Notes: generated by a model from the letters alone, not told the origin. Numbered from the stretch's first letter, positions 24,901 to 37,990 are shown. The stretch: 64,000 bases of DNA from Pholis gunnellus (GCA_910591455.2 OU342814.1:16921303-16985302), one strand, 5' to 3'. A program made the numbers and translations.

Positions 24901-26782
24901 ACATCTCTCGATGTAAAGATCCAGGACGCTCAGGAAGCAGAAATATAATAATCAAATTCCTGCATGAATGGATACAAATGAAGTCATGTTTAAAACGTAT
25001 TTGACGCATCTGAATAACTTGATATGCAAAACACATTTACTTGACATCCTTTGTCTTTTCTTCTCCTTCCTCCTCTTTGTCTTCCTCTTCTTCTCCCTCT
25101 TCTTCTTCCTCTTCCTCTTCTCTGTTCAGTTCTGATCCAGAAGCGCCTGAAGAAAGAGAAGAGGAGTAAGAGGAGACTACAGGAGGCCTTGGAGGAGGAA
25201 GTCAAACTGCGCGATCAGGCAGAGCACACCCTGCTGCACACTGCCAACACACACACAGGTACACAAGGCACACACACTGTTTTGGGAGATATCATGAATT
25301 CCTCATGGGGCTTTTTTTTTTTTGTGAGCTTAAAGTTCTCGCAACCGACGTGATTCTCATTTTCATATTAAATGTCACCAAGTCTTCTATGCAACATAGC
25401 CTTGACTGTTCATTTGCCTCCAATTAAGTGTCTTTATTAATGAATGACCAAATTGCAGGCCATCAATCATCAGCAGCCCCTCCTCACACAGAGTCTGTGA
25501 CCCAGGACGTGGATGGGAGCAATCACGATGACAACAGGCTGGAGTCCAAGGCAACAGTACAAGGTACAGGTGTCCAGAAAACAAATGCCGCTTCCTCAGT
25601 GTGTAGCTGTGAAAACGGCTTCTTATTCCCATTAAAAATATTGGAGTTGTGCAATTATTAGAAGGATAAAAAGCTGCTGCCACTGCTGAAACGTTCTGTC
25701 ACCAAATGACAACTTAGAGGAAATAACCTAATTATTTGAATTTGTTGTACATGAAATGCGTGATGCTTCCTGATTGATCTTTTAAGTGTCTAGTTCTAAA
25801 CTGTGAAGGTGAGTGTATCAACATTAAGGCACTGCACCAAGTTTGTGGTTGCTGAATGATAATTAAAAAATGGCTTTTCAGTGTAAGAATTGTGAAGTAA
25901 ACTGTGATATACCTGCTGCTGGGGATTTATTTAGCTCCAATCAACTGAGCTGGGACAGCAGATTTCATTATTACTCACTGATGCCTAACTGACCAGTCTA
26001 CTGGAAGGGTTTTGAAAGATTTCACAGGGAGACCGCTCCTGAGAAGTTGAACAAAATGAAATGAAGCGTGAGGCAGTTCACCGGGGCCACCATTTTAATG
26101 GAGATGGGCGTTTTAATATATTTATTTTGCCAACGTTATTGTCTTCACAGGGATACATTAATGAAACAATCCCACATGTAACGTCTTAAATAGACAGAGA
26201 AAGAAATGGCCGTGATCTCTAGCCCGGCCTCATCAAAAGAGTGCATGGTTCCAGCCCACCTCTGCTCCGCGCCGTGCCAGGACCGCCGTACTAGACAGCG
26301 TGCTTGTTCAAAGCCAATTTTTAATTGAATGTCAGTGAAGCAAGAAGAGAACTGGCCACTAATTAACGGCTGTCTTAATTGTCCTCGTGACGAGTTTGTT
26401 TGGACATCATTTGCATAATTAACACCCAGTAATAAATCATTTAAAGGGGAATTGTCTGTCAGACAGCAGGGCAGGATGTGGTTCCTTTGTGCCAGGAAGT
26501 TTTATCGCCAAAAGCAGGGATCAGGGGCCGAAAAAGACTTTCAACTGAGCCTTACTTAATAATAATCTTTTATTAATGCTCTTAGGGCAAGGTTGTAGGG
26601 GACAATGTTTAATATTGTATGACTTTGTAGCATTTTCTACTGTTACAGTCACTGTGATCTAACCTAAATAATCTGTCTACATTCATTATAACTTATAGAA
26701 TTGTGATTGTGTTTTATTAGACTGGATTTCTTTCTGGATTTCAGAGGGCAGAGTGTTCCTGCAGACCACCGGGATGTACTGA
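3730..26782 (+). CDS. dach1: Dachshund family transcriptional cofactor (DACH1-type), 11 coding exons
   Basis: Joined exons: 3730-4313, 11339-11448, 14191-14301, 17406-17584, 18959-19079, 19186-19320, 23735-23922, 24575-24722, 25130-25258, 25459-25563, 26745-26782. All junctions are GT/AG and keep frame, giving 1848 nt and about 615 residues. An N-terminal Ala/Pro/Ser-rich stretch (about residues 1-85) is followed by the Ski/Sno/Dac DNA-binding fold (about 95-195, with ICLPQAF and LKHLVGGLHTVYTKLKR). Then come the RPGRPPKR basic motif, a Ser/Pro-rich linker and the C-terminal coiled-coil Dachbox-C (about 460-565). Dachshund proteins are nuclear cofactors of the Pax-Six-Eya-Dach network. DACH1 rather than DACH2 is favoured by KPVYATPSPVE and by the C-terminus GRVFLQTTGMY, which parallels the DACH1 ending. 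Teleosts have several dach paralogues, so the paralogue letter is open. The gene is compact (23 kb), and the linker is shorter than in human DACH1. Confidence 0.96.
4989..5075. repeat. Two (CA)n arrays
   Basis: Two CA arrays are separated by tactgtctctctctg, inside dach intron 1. Confidence 0.95.
6566..6613. repeat. (CA)24 microsatellite
   Basis: An uninterrupted CA array in dach intron 1. Confidence 0.97.
7869..7908. repeat. (GT)20 microsatellite
   Basis: An uninterrupted GT array. It is the left member of the dense CA/TG cluster in dach intron 1. Confidence 0.97.
8833..8910. repeat. Interrupted (TG)n array
   Basis: Three TG blocks interrupted by TA and TTC, 78 bp in all, within the intron 1 CA/TG cluster. 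Shorter arrays flank it at 8630-8658 and 9163-9192. Confidence 0.95.
9516..9576. repeat. Imperfect (TG)n array
   Basis: TG repeats with TA, CG and TTT interruptions, in dach intron 1. Confidence 0.9.
9899..9958. repeat. (TG)30 microsatellite
   Basis: Nearly perfect TG array with one early CG interruption. It is the right end of the intron 1 cluster. Confidence 0.95.
10089..10200. repeat. Two-copy tandem duplication with CACACCGGTGTG palindromes
   Basis: A unit containing catatcacacacaaccacac and ending in the perfect palindrome CACACCGGTGTG occurs twice (palindromes at 10131-10142 and 10182-10193). The offset is 51-57 bp because the internal CA run differs. Confidence 0.85.
10300..10450. 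promoter_or_regulatory. Candidate conserved enhancer block in dach intron 1
   Basis: This dense cluster of homeodomain-type sites includes gggtaattgatgaatta, ccattaatc and tctaattaaaatc. It also contains a perfect POU octamer ATGCAAAT at 10349-10356. The style is typical of vertebrate developmental enhancers, which are abundant around DACH1. Conservation itself was not tested. Confidence 0.4.
11339..11448 (+). CDS. dach1: dach exon 2
   Basis: The acceptor tttgcctacag is followed by TTCGAGGCC, which completes the split serine codon to give the family signature SSRPGRPPKR just after the Ski/Sno domain. It runs through HHMLSHSGLMHAGIIPPA, equivalent to the DACH1 segment around GLMSPGIIPP. The donor is GCAG before gtgacc (phase 1). 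Confidence 0.95.
14191..14301 (+). CDS. dach1: dach exon 3
   Basis: The acceptor follows a long CT-rich tract (tctccctctcag). The exon encodes LSALAKKIKLEAMAGYHSN and a His/Gly/Asn-rich stretch ending NHGL, matching the DACH KKIKLEAM...NQHG region. The donor is ACTGA before gtgagt (phase 1). The alanine run seen before KKIKLEAM in mammalian DACH1 is almost absent. Confidence 0.93.
   Translation: MCLPWPRRSSWRPWQVTTATINMAVQTERTATTTTD
15203..15261. repeat. Mixed (CGCA)/(CA) array
   Basis: Alternating CGCA and CACA units in dach intron 3. Confidence 0.92.
17406..17584 (+). CDS. dach1: dach exon 4
   Basis: The acceptor follows a CCA-repeat tract (caccaccaccag). The exon encodes LDQLPFMMMSHPLIPASLA, a Met-rich stretch (MAMGQMNRLNTLASMANAA) and TSVIK, all hallmark DACH linker residues. 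The donor is ATTAAG before gtgaac (phase 0). It splices in frame directly to exon 3. The mammalian segment between them (GSSDGSWDKE to HLLPNGLE) was not found. Confidence 0.94.
18959..19079 (+). CDS. dach1: dach exon 5
   Basis: The acceptor ttgtttggtag is followed by GAGCGTGTG. The exon encodes ERVFDSPSPSPSLEEAQ and a serine-rich run (SSVSSSPSHTERS), matching DACH ERVPDSPSPAPSLEE and SSSVSSSP. The donor CACAC before gtgcgt is weaker than the others (phase 1). It is separated from exon 6 by a 106-bp intron. Confidence 0.93.
19186..19320 (+). CDS. dach1: dach exon 6
   Basis: The acceptor tttcatttcag is followed by an in-frame segment containing HDDGLSSSHNVLGHSPGV and EYSKENKRSHADR. This is a divergent version of the DACH1 linker around LSPNVLPG...ESKRMHIEKD. 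The donor GACAGAG before gtaaga is strong (phase 1). Confidence 0.88.
19480..19700. repeat. Degraded fish interspersed repeat
   Basis: The wording around caacccttcatccaatcgac and cacacttggtgtattgctga looks like an interspersed sequence I recall from many fish genomes. It lies in dach intron 6. The family name is unknown to me. Confidence 0.4.
20510..20760. promoter_or_regulatory. GC-rich block in dach intron 6
   Basis: This block is strikingly GC- and CpG-rich compared with its AT-rich surroundings (ccgggccgcggcctaacgag and ggcccgcgttgccacggcgc). It also contains catctgcataacg. It could be a conserved enhancer or an internal promoter. No coding frame is evident. Confidence 0.35.
21885..21903. 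repeat. Poly(G)19 tract
   Basis: Nineteen consecutive G residues after a purine-rich stretch in dach intron 6. Confidence 0.95.
22580..22722. repeat. Fish interspersed repeat fragment
   Basis: Contains aactttatttacatagcacg and ttgctttggatgaaagcaac followed by aatgaatgtaatgtaata. Both phrases are typical of very common fish repeat ends. In dach intron 6. Confidence 0.5.
23230..23640. repeat. Probable degraded fish interspersed repeat
   Basis: Phrases such as agtaaactgtgcatttgagg, cagattagtatttccagcag and ggatcaattctatgttgg resemble a recurrent fish repeat. It directly precedes dach exon 7. The boundaries are approximate. Confidence 0.4.
23735..23922 (+). CDS. dach1: dach exon 7 (start of Dachbox-C)
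   Basis: The acceptor ctctgccctccag opens an in-frame exon of variable residues followed by LPAGLHHTPFIFPEGLSSI and ETLLTNIQ. This is the highly conserved entry to the C-terminal Dachbox that binds Eya-family partners. The donor is ATCCAG before gtgagg (phase 0). Confidence 0.95.
24575..24722 (+). CDS. dach1: dach exon 8 (coiled coil)
   Basis: The acceptor gtctccaagcag opens GLLRVAIENARAQEKQDQME, followed by ELRETLERQLSMEQKNR. This is the near-invariant coiled-coil part of Dachbox-C, rich in Glu, Arg and Leu heptads. The donor is ACAGAG before gtaggc (phase 1). Confidence 0.96.
25130..25258 (+). CDS. dach1: dach exon 9 (coiled coil)
   Basis: The acceptor follows a long pyrimidine tract (tcttctctgttcag). 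The exon encodes VLIQKRLKKEKRSKRRLQEA and then LEEEVKLRDQAEHTLLHTA, continuing the Dachbox-C coiled coil. The 3' end runs into a short CACACA stretch coding His-Thr. The donor is CACACAG before gtacac (phase 1). Confidence 0.94.
25459..25563 (+). CDS. dach1: dach exon 10
   Basis: The acceptor accaaattgcag opens an in-frame acidic, divergent segment (ESVTQDVDGSNHDDNRLES). It corresponds to the poorly conserved stretch after the DACH coiled coil. The donor is GTACAAG before gtacag (phase 1), which matches exon 11. Confidence 0.88.
26180..26460. promoter_or_regulatory. Candidate conserved enhancer block in dach intron 10
   Basis: Contains tttttaattgaatgtcag, ccactaattaacggctg and a perfect inverted octamer ATTTGCAT at 26409-26416 running into AATTAAC. 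Together with non-repetitive wording this resembles a conserved regulatory element in the last intron. Conservation is inferred only. Confidence 0.4.
26745..26782 (+). CDS. dach1: dach exon 11, C-terminus and stop
   Basis: The acceptor tttctggatttcag opens a short terminal coding exon. It reads E-GRVFLQTTGMY then TGA at 26780-26782, closely paralleling the DACH1 C-terminus GRLYLKTTVMY. The 3' UTR follows directly. Confidence 0.94.
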
Positions 26783-27345
26783 AGACGAGGTGGAAGCATG
26801 GACGGATGAATGGATAGATGAATGGAAGAATAGAGTGATGAAGATTCCTCATTTATGAGAGATACAATAGACAGGCATGCTCAGCCGCGCAGTAGCACCC
26901 GAGATGCACATCTCCGCCTCCTCGAGAGGACTCCCCTACATTTCAAGGGTGACATTTGAACTTTTCCATTGTTCTCTTGTTTAATTTATTGCATTTATCA
27001 GCGAATCTCGGCCGTAGTGGGAACAGTACTTTATTCTGATGACGTGTTTGACTGTGTTTCTTTCAATCAAGGTTTTTAGATCCTAGATGAAGATGACCAT
27101 ATTTGGGTTTTTTTTTTGTCAGTGCTGTTTATCTGGACACAAGTGGCGAATATAACTTGTAACAGAGTTGTGTACATATACAATATATAGTCATCATTTT
27201 TGTTATTATTATTATTATCACAAAAACATATTGGCATGTTGTACAGTCAGTAAATGACTTGTATTGTGTATGTTATGCAGTAGTGCAGTTTGACAATACA
27301 AACAATACAAATTCTTTTTATTAAATTGTGTCAGTGCTTCTTTCT
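26783..27345 (+). other. dach1: dach 3' UTR (inferred extent)
   Basis: This non-coding stretch runs from the dach stop to just past an ATTAAA at 27320-27325. It contains a perfect Pumilio-type element TGTACATA at 27171-27178 and AT-rich segments. The 3' end is inferred from the poly(A) signal and the GT-rich DNA after it. Confidence 0.6.
27320..27325 (+). terminator. Poly(A) signal ATTAAA for dach
   Basis: This ATTAAA hexamer lies about 540 nt after the dach stop and is followed by a GT/T-rich downstream element (ttgtgtcagtgcttc). It is the best polyadenylation signal before the (CT)n tract. Alternative sites further on are possible. Confidence 0.5.
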
Positions 27346-27632
27346 TTATTTCACAAGTGCAGTTTCTGAATGGATCATTTGTTTAGCTGCTTTTTTTATA
27401 TTGTAGTTTAGTTGTTTTTGTGACAAACAAACTTTGTTTTGTGTGTGTGGGGGGGAGGGGGGGGGGGAGTCCATGCGCTTGGATGTCTGTGCATATGTGA
27501 GCGAGTGGGGCGTGATATGACATTGACTATTGCACCATCTCCAAAAACATACACGTAAATATCGACAGACAGACAGGAAGGTGGTGAGCAGGGTCACATG
27601 TGAGCTGCCCTTTAGTGAAACATGATGACAAT

Positions 27633-27734
<102 letters not shown>

Positions 27735-29639
27735 GCTGCACTCATTTTTTATCATGTTACTTTCTCAGGATAAAGACGGGTGGGCAACTTTAAAAGCTAC
27801 TCTTGGGCCAATAAATTGTTAAGTAAATTGATAGAAAGATAAGACAAGAAATACATTTTAAAGAAAATAGAAGAACATGCTTTTTACTGTGTAAACCTTT
27901 TGTGGTTATTTTATCATCTTTGCAGGCCAAATATTAGCATTGCAGGAGATGGAGCCATATCGAGTTAATATTTTCTGAGTTATTTTGGATTACAGCCCTG
28001 AAAATGTCTGGTAACATACATCAATATTTAGAAATTTGAAGAAAAAAAATAGTATTTCTGCATAAATATTAGAGATATTTGAAAGCAAAGCGTGTGTGGC
28101 TGGAGACATGCAAAACTACACCAAGTGTTCCTTCACTCATGCAGACGGAGAACTAATGAATATGTGATTAATTATGTAAGGGGTCGAGGATCACAAATGC
28201 TGTTGAACATTGATTGTTTATTAAATATTTGAAACAGACAAATTCCTCTTAGCACACACGGTGCATGCTCAGGATTTTCCTCAAGCTTTCTATAGAAATA
28301 TTTCACTTTGTTATGAAGCCATTTGTTGTGGCAAAAAAAAATCCTTGAAGTAGAGCATATTTTGCTCATGCAACCTTGTGTAAATGTGCAGCGTGCCATT
28401 TCCTGGACACGGGCAGATAAGCTGTGATGCAGGAGTAAAACAATACCTCAGTTACAAGCAATTCTTCCTGAATACAGAGCGGCTGACAAGTGAATAGCAA
28501 TGATTCACATTAATGAATGTGAATGAGTCATCAGCTTTTCAGATGACCACCTCACGGGCTGTCTTCCCTAAAAAGGTTTGTGACTTCATTCAGCACCGCT
28601 CGACTCATTCACGCTGCCTTGTATCTCTTTCACACACATCTGTGCACACACACACACACACACACGCATCCCTTACAATTCACCGAGTAGCATTGTCCTG
28701 CCGAGAGATGTGTAATGGAAAAGATAAATGGAGGATAAAGCTAAGGTGACAGGGCCAAGCATGCACGTGTGTGTATTTGCATGTGCGTGTGCTCCTGCGT
28801 GTTTGTGTGTGCTCGCATGTGTGTACTGCACAACAGACCAGCAAACCATCTGCTCATCTCCTCTTAATGAACAAAGCAAACAGCAGGAGTCAAGGCTGTC
28901 TCCAAATCTGGACTCTCTTTATTGGTAAGCACACACACACACATACACACTTTCGCACATCTCTGCGCTGTTTAATCTGATTATCTTTGATTGAGAACAG
29001 GGGCAAAGCAACCTTTTTAGACCTCACTCCTACATCAGTGACAGAGAAGGTCTGAAACACAATTAGCAAGCTGTTCCTCAGCTCTGCTTTGCAGTCACAT
29101 CTGACCACAAGCAGCCAAATAGACCTAATGGGTGGGAACTAACCAATGGGAGCTAACACGCACACTGCATCTGTGGATGATGGGGAAATGCAACACTATT
29201 AGACAGCTGTTCGCCATATCTTTTCAAATGCACTTGGATGTAACATAAGCATTTCGATCAATTGGCACAGGAGCAATCACAGCGGTTTGATGTGAGGAAA
29301 ATCTGGCAGGCTGTAGCGTAAGACAAAGCAGTCGAAGGAAGTCTGGACCTTGACAAGATACGACACCGTGTGCATAAGGCCAAGAGGACCATAAGAAAAA
29401 GGCATTAATCCGGACTTTGTGCAGCCACATCCTGCTCAAGGCCCCAAGGATAATTAACACTGTTACCTCTCTGTCAGAAAGCTGACCACATGGCTTCAAG
29501 ACGTGAAACACTCCCTGTCTGCTGCTTCTCTGCATATCCAACCCATAAACACACATTACAGACTGAGCAAATGGTCATAGATGACAAACATTATGAGATC
29601 AGTGCTTCAAGGCTTGGGAATACCGCGTCTGAGGAGCAT

Positions 29640-29810
29640 CAGATAACAGCAGGATGGCATTGTGGGTAGGGAGACTGCCCTTCACAAGAGGATCATCCGG
29701 CGGCAGCATCCCTGCTGAAATGCCTGTGAGCAAGACACAGGGTGCCGCAGTCGTCAGATCTCGTTGTCCTCAACCTGGATACGGACCTCTTAGTGGTCAC
29801 AAAGTCTACA
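29640..29810. mobile_element. Degraded tRNA-derived SINE-like remnant
   Basis: The phrase tgaaatgcctgtgagcaaga followed by cacagggt resembles the conserved middle of fish tRNA-derived SINEs (tgaagtgtccttgagcaaga). The tRNA-like head is too eroded to score. Confidence 0.3.
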
Positions 29811-29984
29811 GATGATAGCCGTGCTCTCAGTGCTACGGGGATGCACTGGGGCCGCGATCTGTCATTCAAAAATAGACAATTTACATTTTCTTTGCTTCAA
29901 AAAATGTAATTTGCTTGCTTGTTTTGTTCTCTATCATTATCATTATTACTGACATCAGTAGTAATAGTAGTAGTAGTAGAAGTA

Positions 29985-30045
29985 TATTCATTTAGATGAC
30001 ACTTGTATCCAAAGTGACTTACAATAAGTGTATACAATCATATGG
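29985..30045. repeat. Short fish repeat end fragment
   Basis: The phrase tgtatccaaagtgacttaca followed by ataagtg is a characteristic end of abundant fish repeats. Confidence 0.45.
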
Positions 30046-30235
30046 ATACAAACCAAAAATGTTAGAAATCATGCAAGTACATCAACTGCAGCATTTCGAA
30101 ACAATAACATTCAGATTCAGAAAACTTTTCCCCAAGAAGGGCAGCGATAGGGAATGTTTTATGTTTTATTATTTTAATGTGAATTTAGTTTTTTTAATTT
30201 ATATTTAGGTTGTTGGCTACTTTGCTTAATGCATT

Positions 30236-30303
30236 ACTATTATTATTGCGATTATTATTATTATTATTATTACTATTATCATTATTATTATTATTATTAT
30301 TAG
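30236..30303. repeat. (ATT)n array
   Basis: Imperfect ATT repeats with GCG, ACT and ATC interruptions. Confidence 0.93.
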
Positions 30304-30601
30304 TGGAAGAAGTTCACTTATCTAGTACGTATTAGCAATTTATCACTGAAGACCAAGTTCATTTTCTTTTCCTCTCTTTTTTTAACTTTATTTGTATAAT
30401 CAATTAGAAAGATTAAGTGGAAATAGTTTTATTATTTAGTTGCATTCCTTCAGCAATTGATCACCAAAATAACTTATTCATTATCTCTGTTATACTCTCA
30501 GTATTTAAGACCTTCATGAAATGTGTTTTATAGATTAGAATATGGTTATTATCAGTAAAACATATCTATGGATCCTCATCTCATCTTCAACACGGAGCAA
30601 C

Positions 30602-30616
30602 AGCGCCCTCTAGGGG
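30602..30616 (-). promoter_or_regulatory. CTCF-like motif upstream of ubac2
   Basis: Read on the minus strand this is CCCCTAGAGGGCGCT. It fits the CTCF core pattern (CC-x-S-Y-AG-R-K-GGC-R-S-Y) at all positions except one base of the leading CCA. It sits about 220 bp before the ubac2 ATG, between the two genes. Binding is inferred, not shown. Confidence 0.5.
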
Positions 30617-30825
30617 ACAATTTTAGTCTAAGGTCAGCGGACCGCGAATTAACACTTTTTGGGCTTCTCGAGCTTCCGTAGCAGCTCCCCTTCCCCAGTC
30701 TCTTTCGCTTCACAGTCAAATCATGGATCCTTTCTCCAACTTTATTTCGGCGTTTTAGTGTTTAGTTTGTCACTACCTTGGGATTAACGGTCTCCGTCTG
30801 GATCCCGTTAACTCATCTGGACACC
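30617..30825 (+). promoter_or_regulatory. ubac2: ubac2 5' flank / 5' UTR with uORF
   Basis: This is a moderately GC-rich, TATA-less flank with a cttccg ETS-like element near 30674. An 11-codon uORF at 30723-30758 has a strong Kozak context (A at -3, G at +4). The transcription start is not determinable here. Confidence 0.4.
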
Positions 30826-34265
<3,440 letters not shown>

Positions 34266-35725
34266 GAGAAAGAGAGCGCTCAGAAAACCGGAATCAAACG
34301 TGGACAAAGAGAGAAAACAGGAAGAGAAGCAGAGGAGCACGAAGCAAAACGGAGAGAAGGAAATACCGTTAATGATGGACAATTTTGTACAGATAATCTG
34401 AAGCCTGTGTCCCTGCTCGTTGCAGCAGTCGTCAGGCTGAGTCAACCTGAACCGAGCCCGGTAGCACGCCGCTTATTGAAGAGGTGTGAAGCCCAAAGTG
34501 AAAGACATTTGCGTCATAGCTTTCTGACGGCTGTCGTGGTGTGAAACAGGCGCCATTGCTCAAGGCGGGCGAGTTAGACCTCTAACTGTGAGGGGTTCCC
34601 AATGAAAAACACACAGGAAGGAAGCAGGAGTGTTCAGTGCAGTGGAGGGAATATAGAGCGGGTTATTTCTTTAAAACAACTGATGCTGAAGCACACAAAT
34701 CAGCTGAGATCCAACTTCCAGAAATAGTTTCTTCATAACTCACTGTCATGCACTGCCACTCTGCTCCCTCCGTCTACTGTGCAACCAGCATCTTATACCC
34801 CGATGACTGGTTAGAGTATTACATGGAAAACAGAAAGGTGCACCATGTCTTTGAGACAATAGATCAGAGAACGTTTGGATGAAGTATAAGGCCTTTTGTT
34901 TAGGATTTCAGGCCTTCCACTCTTAGTGAAAACGGTAATGCAGCAGCTGCTAGAAGTTTGTTTTGACTCCACGAGGAGGCGCAGAGGTCACGATTACAGC
35001 TTCAGAATTAGGAATCCATGAAGAATATATCCTACTTTACCATGATTTTAATGCACAGCTGTTATTTCTCTGTGTCGGCAGTGCTTCGTGGGCTCCAGCC
35101 TCTCCTGCTTGAGATTGTTATCAAAGGCGGTTAGCCTGCTGGTGAGCCACATTTCTTCCATTTTTAACTCCACAAGGACATTGCTGGTGACAGACGGCTA
35201 TCTCAGGATCTACGAGGCGACTCCTTCTGTAAATGACATAATCACATTTACAGACACGAGTGCCCGCACACATGCACAGTAGCCCTTCGAGGAGGAGGTT
35301 GTGTTTCACAGCCTCGACCGTCATCCTGTCATGCTCTCACTCGCTCAAAGGTTTTATTCATTCTGTCTTAACTGATTTCTCTGCCAACACACGTCTGAAT
35401 CATATTGTTATTTATTATGCAATATCTTGACGAGGAGAGATTTGTGCAGACTATGCACTGCATAGAAACTACTTTGTGTATATAAACGTGCAGAAGTAAC
35501 ATTGCAGCCATTATGTATTGATGTCAAAGACAGATGCTAGTTTTATATTTTGTGCATAATTATATTGATGAGATATGACCATATGAGTCAGTCGTGTGTG
35601 TGTATTTTTCTTAGAGTGGTATAATAGTATATGGGTGTGATGAGGGAGTTGTTGCATGGACAACCTTCTGATGAACTGTGATGAATCATATTTTATCTGT
35701 GGAATAAATCAACTTGCAGACTGAG
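34266..35725 (+). other. ubac2: ubac2 3' UTR (inferred extent)
   Basis: This unique non-coding DNA runs from the ubac2 stop to just past the AATAAA at 35703-35708. A Pumilio-type TGTATATA lies at 35477-35484. No competing earlier AATAAA was seen. The true 3' end is inferred. Confidence 0.65.
35703..35708 (+). terminator. Poly(A) signal AATAAA for ubac2
   Basis: A canonical hexamer about 1.44 kb after the ubac2 stop. It is the first canonical signal on this strand after the gene and is followed by mixed GT-containing DNA. Confidence 0.6.
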
Positions 35726-36889
35726 TTATGTTTGGCGCATTAATAGGTTTGCATCATGACAATGACATGTTCGTAAATAACAAACAGTCTACAGTGTTTT
35801 CTGTGTTGCTAATCACACTCTAATGCGTGCTATTACTGAGTTTTGCTGAGTATTACTTGTATCTGTTACCACCATCTGCCATTTCTAATTTGAATTTGAG
35901 AATGCAACGCAAACATCTGTTGGACTGGAAGAGAATTCTCGACACCTTTCCCATGCAGTCAAAGCCAAATATGTTGATTCGCAGAGATTAACTTTTGGAA
36001 AATACAAATATACAATTTCAGTAACATTCTCTAAAAGCTTCAATATAATGATCAGTTTGCAGGGAACCCCTCTGTCCTTGTGGTACTAGTTTTCAACACA
36101 TGATGGCACTCTTGTGATAAGATAAGACGTGAGTTCATCTGTATCAAGATTAAAATGTTTAATCACAGCACACATGAGCAATGGACGGGAAATGAACAGT
36201 GAGACTATCATTTAATTAATGTAATGACTTGTTAAAATACCCTGCGTTCACTAAGAAAAGTTCAACTTTATTGCATCTACATCCTCAGAATCAGATACAT
36301 TTTGATATTTAATCCCTGTCAGGTTTATATCAGATACATTTAATAGCGGTTGTTCCTCTGGGTTAGATCTTTTCTTTTTCTGGTGAAATGTTGGTAGTTT
36401 TTGCCTCTCAAAGTATCCAAATTAAATTAAATACTTTTTCAAAACAACACGACTATGATTGCCCCTGTTACTGTGAAAAAGGAATATTCCACATGTTATG
36501 TTTGGTCACTAGATGGAGACATTGAGTGAGGTAGGTCTTCGGTGTTGTTGTTGCCAGAAGCCCTCTGCCACACCCACCCGCTCCCATTATTCCACGGAGC
36601 AGACAGCTCCAGCAGACAGTCTCGCTCCAGGGTGGCTGAATATCAATGTAGACAAATTATGCACATCTTCAAGTCAAAGAATTTCAAACGCATATGGTTT
36701 TGCCAAATATTCCCCCGAAACACCGAGCACAGAATGACACTTTGAGCAACCCTCGTGCTTTTCTCCTCGCAAATCTCCCACAGTCACTCGGGAAACACGT
36801 TTCTTTTATCTTATTTTCACTAGAAGGTCTCCTGAGTTCACAGTGACACAGTTCCATTCAGCCTCAGTTGATGTCGAACCCAGTCGAGC

Positions 36890-37090
36890 GGTGCAACTTT
36901 TAATGGCTGCCGGAATGAAAAGCAGCTTAAACCAAAGTGATTCATATCTGTGTGTCTCTTTGTGTTTCAGTGTTTAATTAAAGGGACTGATGAAAGAAAA
37001 AAATACTTTCCCGACAACCAACCTCATTAGGGAGATTCTTTTGTGAAAAGCACTTAATGTGCGGCATTAATTATGTCTCGTTTAGGGGTA
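36890..37090. promoter_or_regulatory. Candidate conserved non-coding block
   Basis: Unique AT-leaning DNA with tgtttaattaaagggactg and cggcattaattatgtctcg. It sits about 1.2 kb after the ubac2 poly(A) signal and has no coding frame. It resembles an enhancer by motif content only. Confidence 0.25.
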
Positions 37091-37534
37091 ACGATTTTGA
37101 TTTTTCTTTGGAGCTTTGGGAGGTCGTATTAGTAATTTATTTAATAATATATTTCTAAAATATGTATCTTGATGGGTGTCAATAAGTGAGTTTATTTGGA
37201 CTGTATGTGTGAGCAAACATGTCTTTATAAAATCTAGTTGCATATCCCTGTGTTACACCAGGAGCATCAGCTACAGGGTGATGATGTATGTTCTGGGGGT
37301 TTCTCCTTGTCTGGCTGGGAAACCATTATCGTTTACAGTACAGCCGGCTGTGGCCTTGAAGCATCAGCATTTGTGTCGAGCTATTTGTCATTTCAGGTAA
37401 GCCGTCTGTGGCTCTATTAACCAAGGCCTACTGTACCTGTATTTTGTTCAAGTATAATAAGCTTCTGGGCAAAGGTTAAAATAAGTGTTAGGTTCAGGCT
37501 AGGACAGGAGAAGAATGTAGTGGTAGTGCTTAAA

Positions 37535-37990
37535 GGACGCTTCACCTTTGGGCGGTGGCAGAGTAAGATGAAAAGACTTAGCTTAGCTTAGCACAAAGAC
37601 AGTTAGCCAGGCTCTGTTGGAAGGTAACAAAACCCACCTACCAGCATCTCTAAACTCAATAACACGTCATATCTAATCAGCAAAAGCATCCTGTATTTGC
37701 AAAAACAACAGTTGGTATTTTATTGGGGCTGTTGGCTCCTGAAGTCAGCTGGAAACTGCAGCCAAGAAATAGTTCAGCACATAAATCACTGTGATTTTTT
37801 AAAATGAAACATACAAGATATGACATGCTGCTTGTGGGCTTTAGAAGGGCAAAGCTAGGCTAACTGTTTCCTCCTGTGTTTATGCTAAGCTAACCAGCTG
37901 CGAACCAGCATCGAACTCTCTGCCAGAAAGTGATGAGGCCACCTGACACAAAATATAAAACTATTCCACAAATAAGTGGCTTGGTGTTAA
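37535..37990. repeat. Fish interspersed repeat (gctaagctaa family), degraded
   Basis: Contains agcttagcttagcacaaaga, gttagccaggctctgttgga, cctaccagcatctctaaact and tttatgctaagctaaccagc. I recall this arrangement, with its inverted terminal halves, from many teleost genomes. Likely a non-autonomous DNA element; the family name is not certain. Confidence 0.6.

Noticed and set aside
29224..29556. 110-codon minus-strand open frame between dach and ubac2
   Set aside because: No recognisable domain, promoter or splice context. Probably chance.
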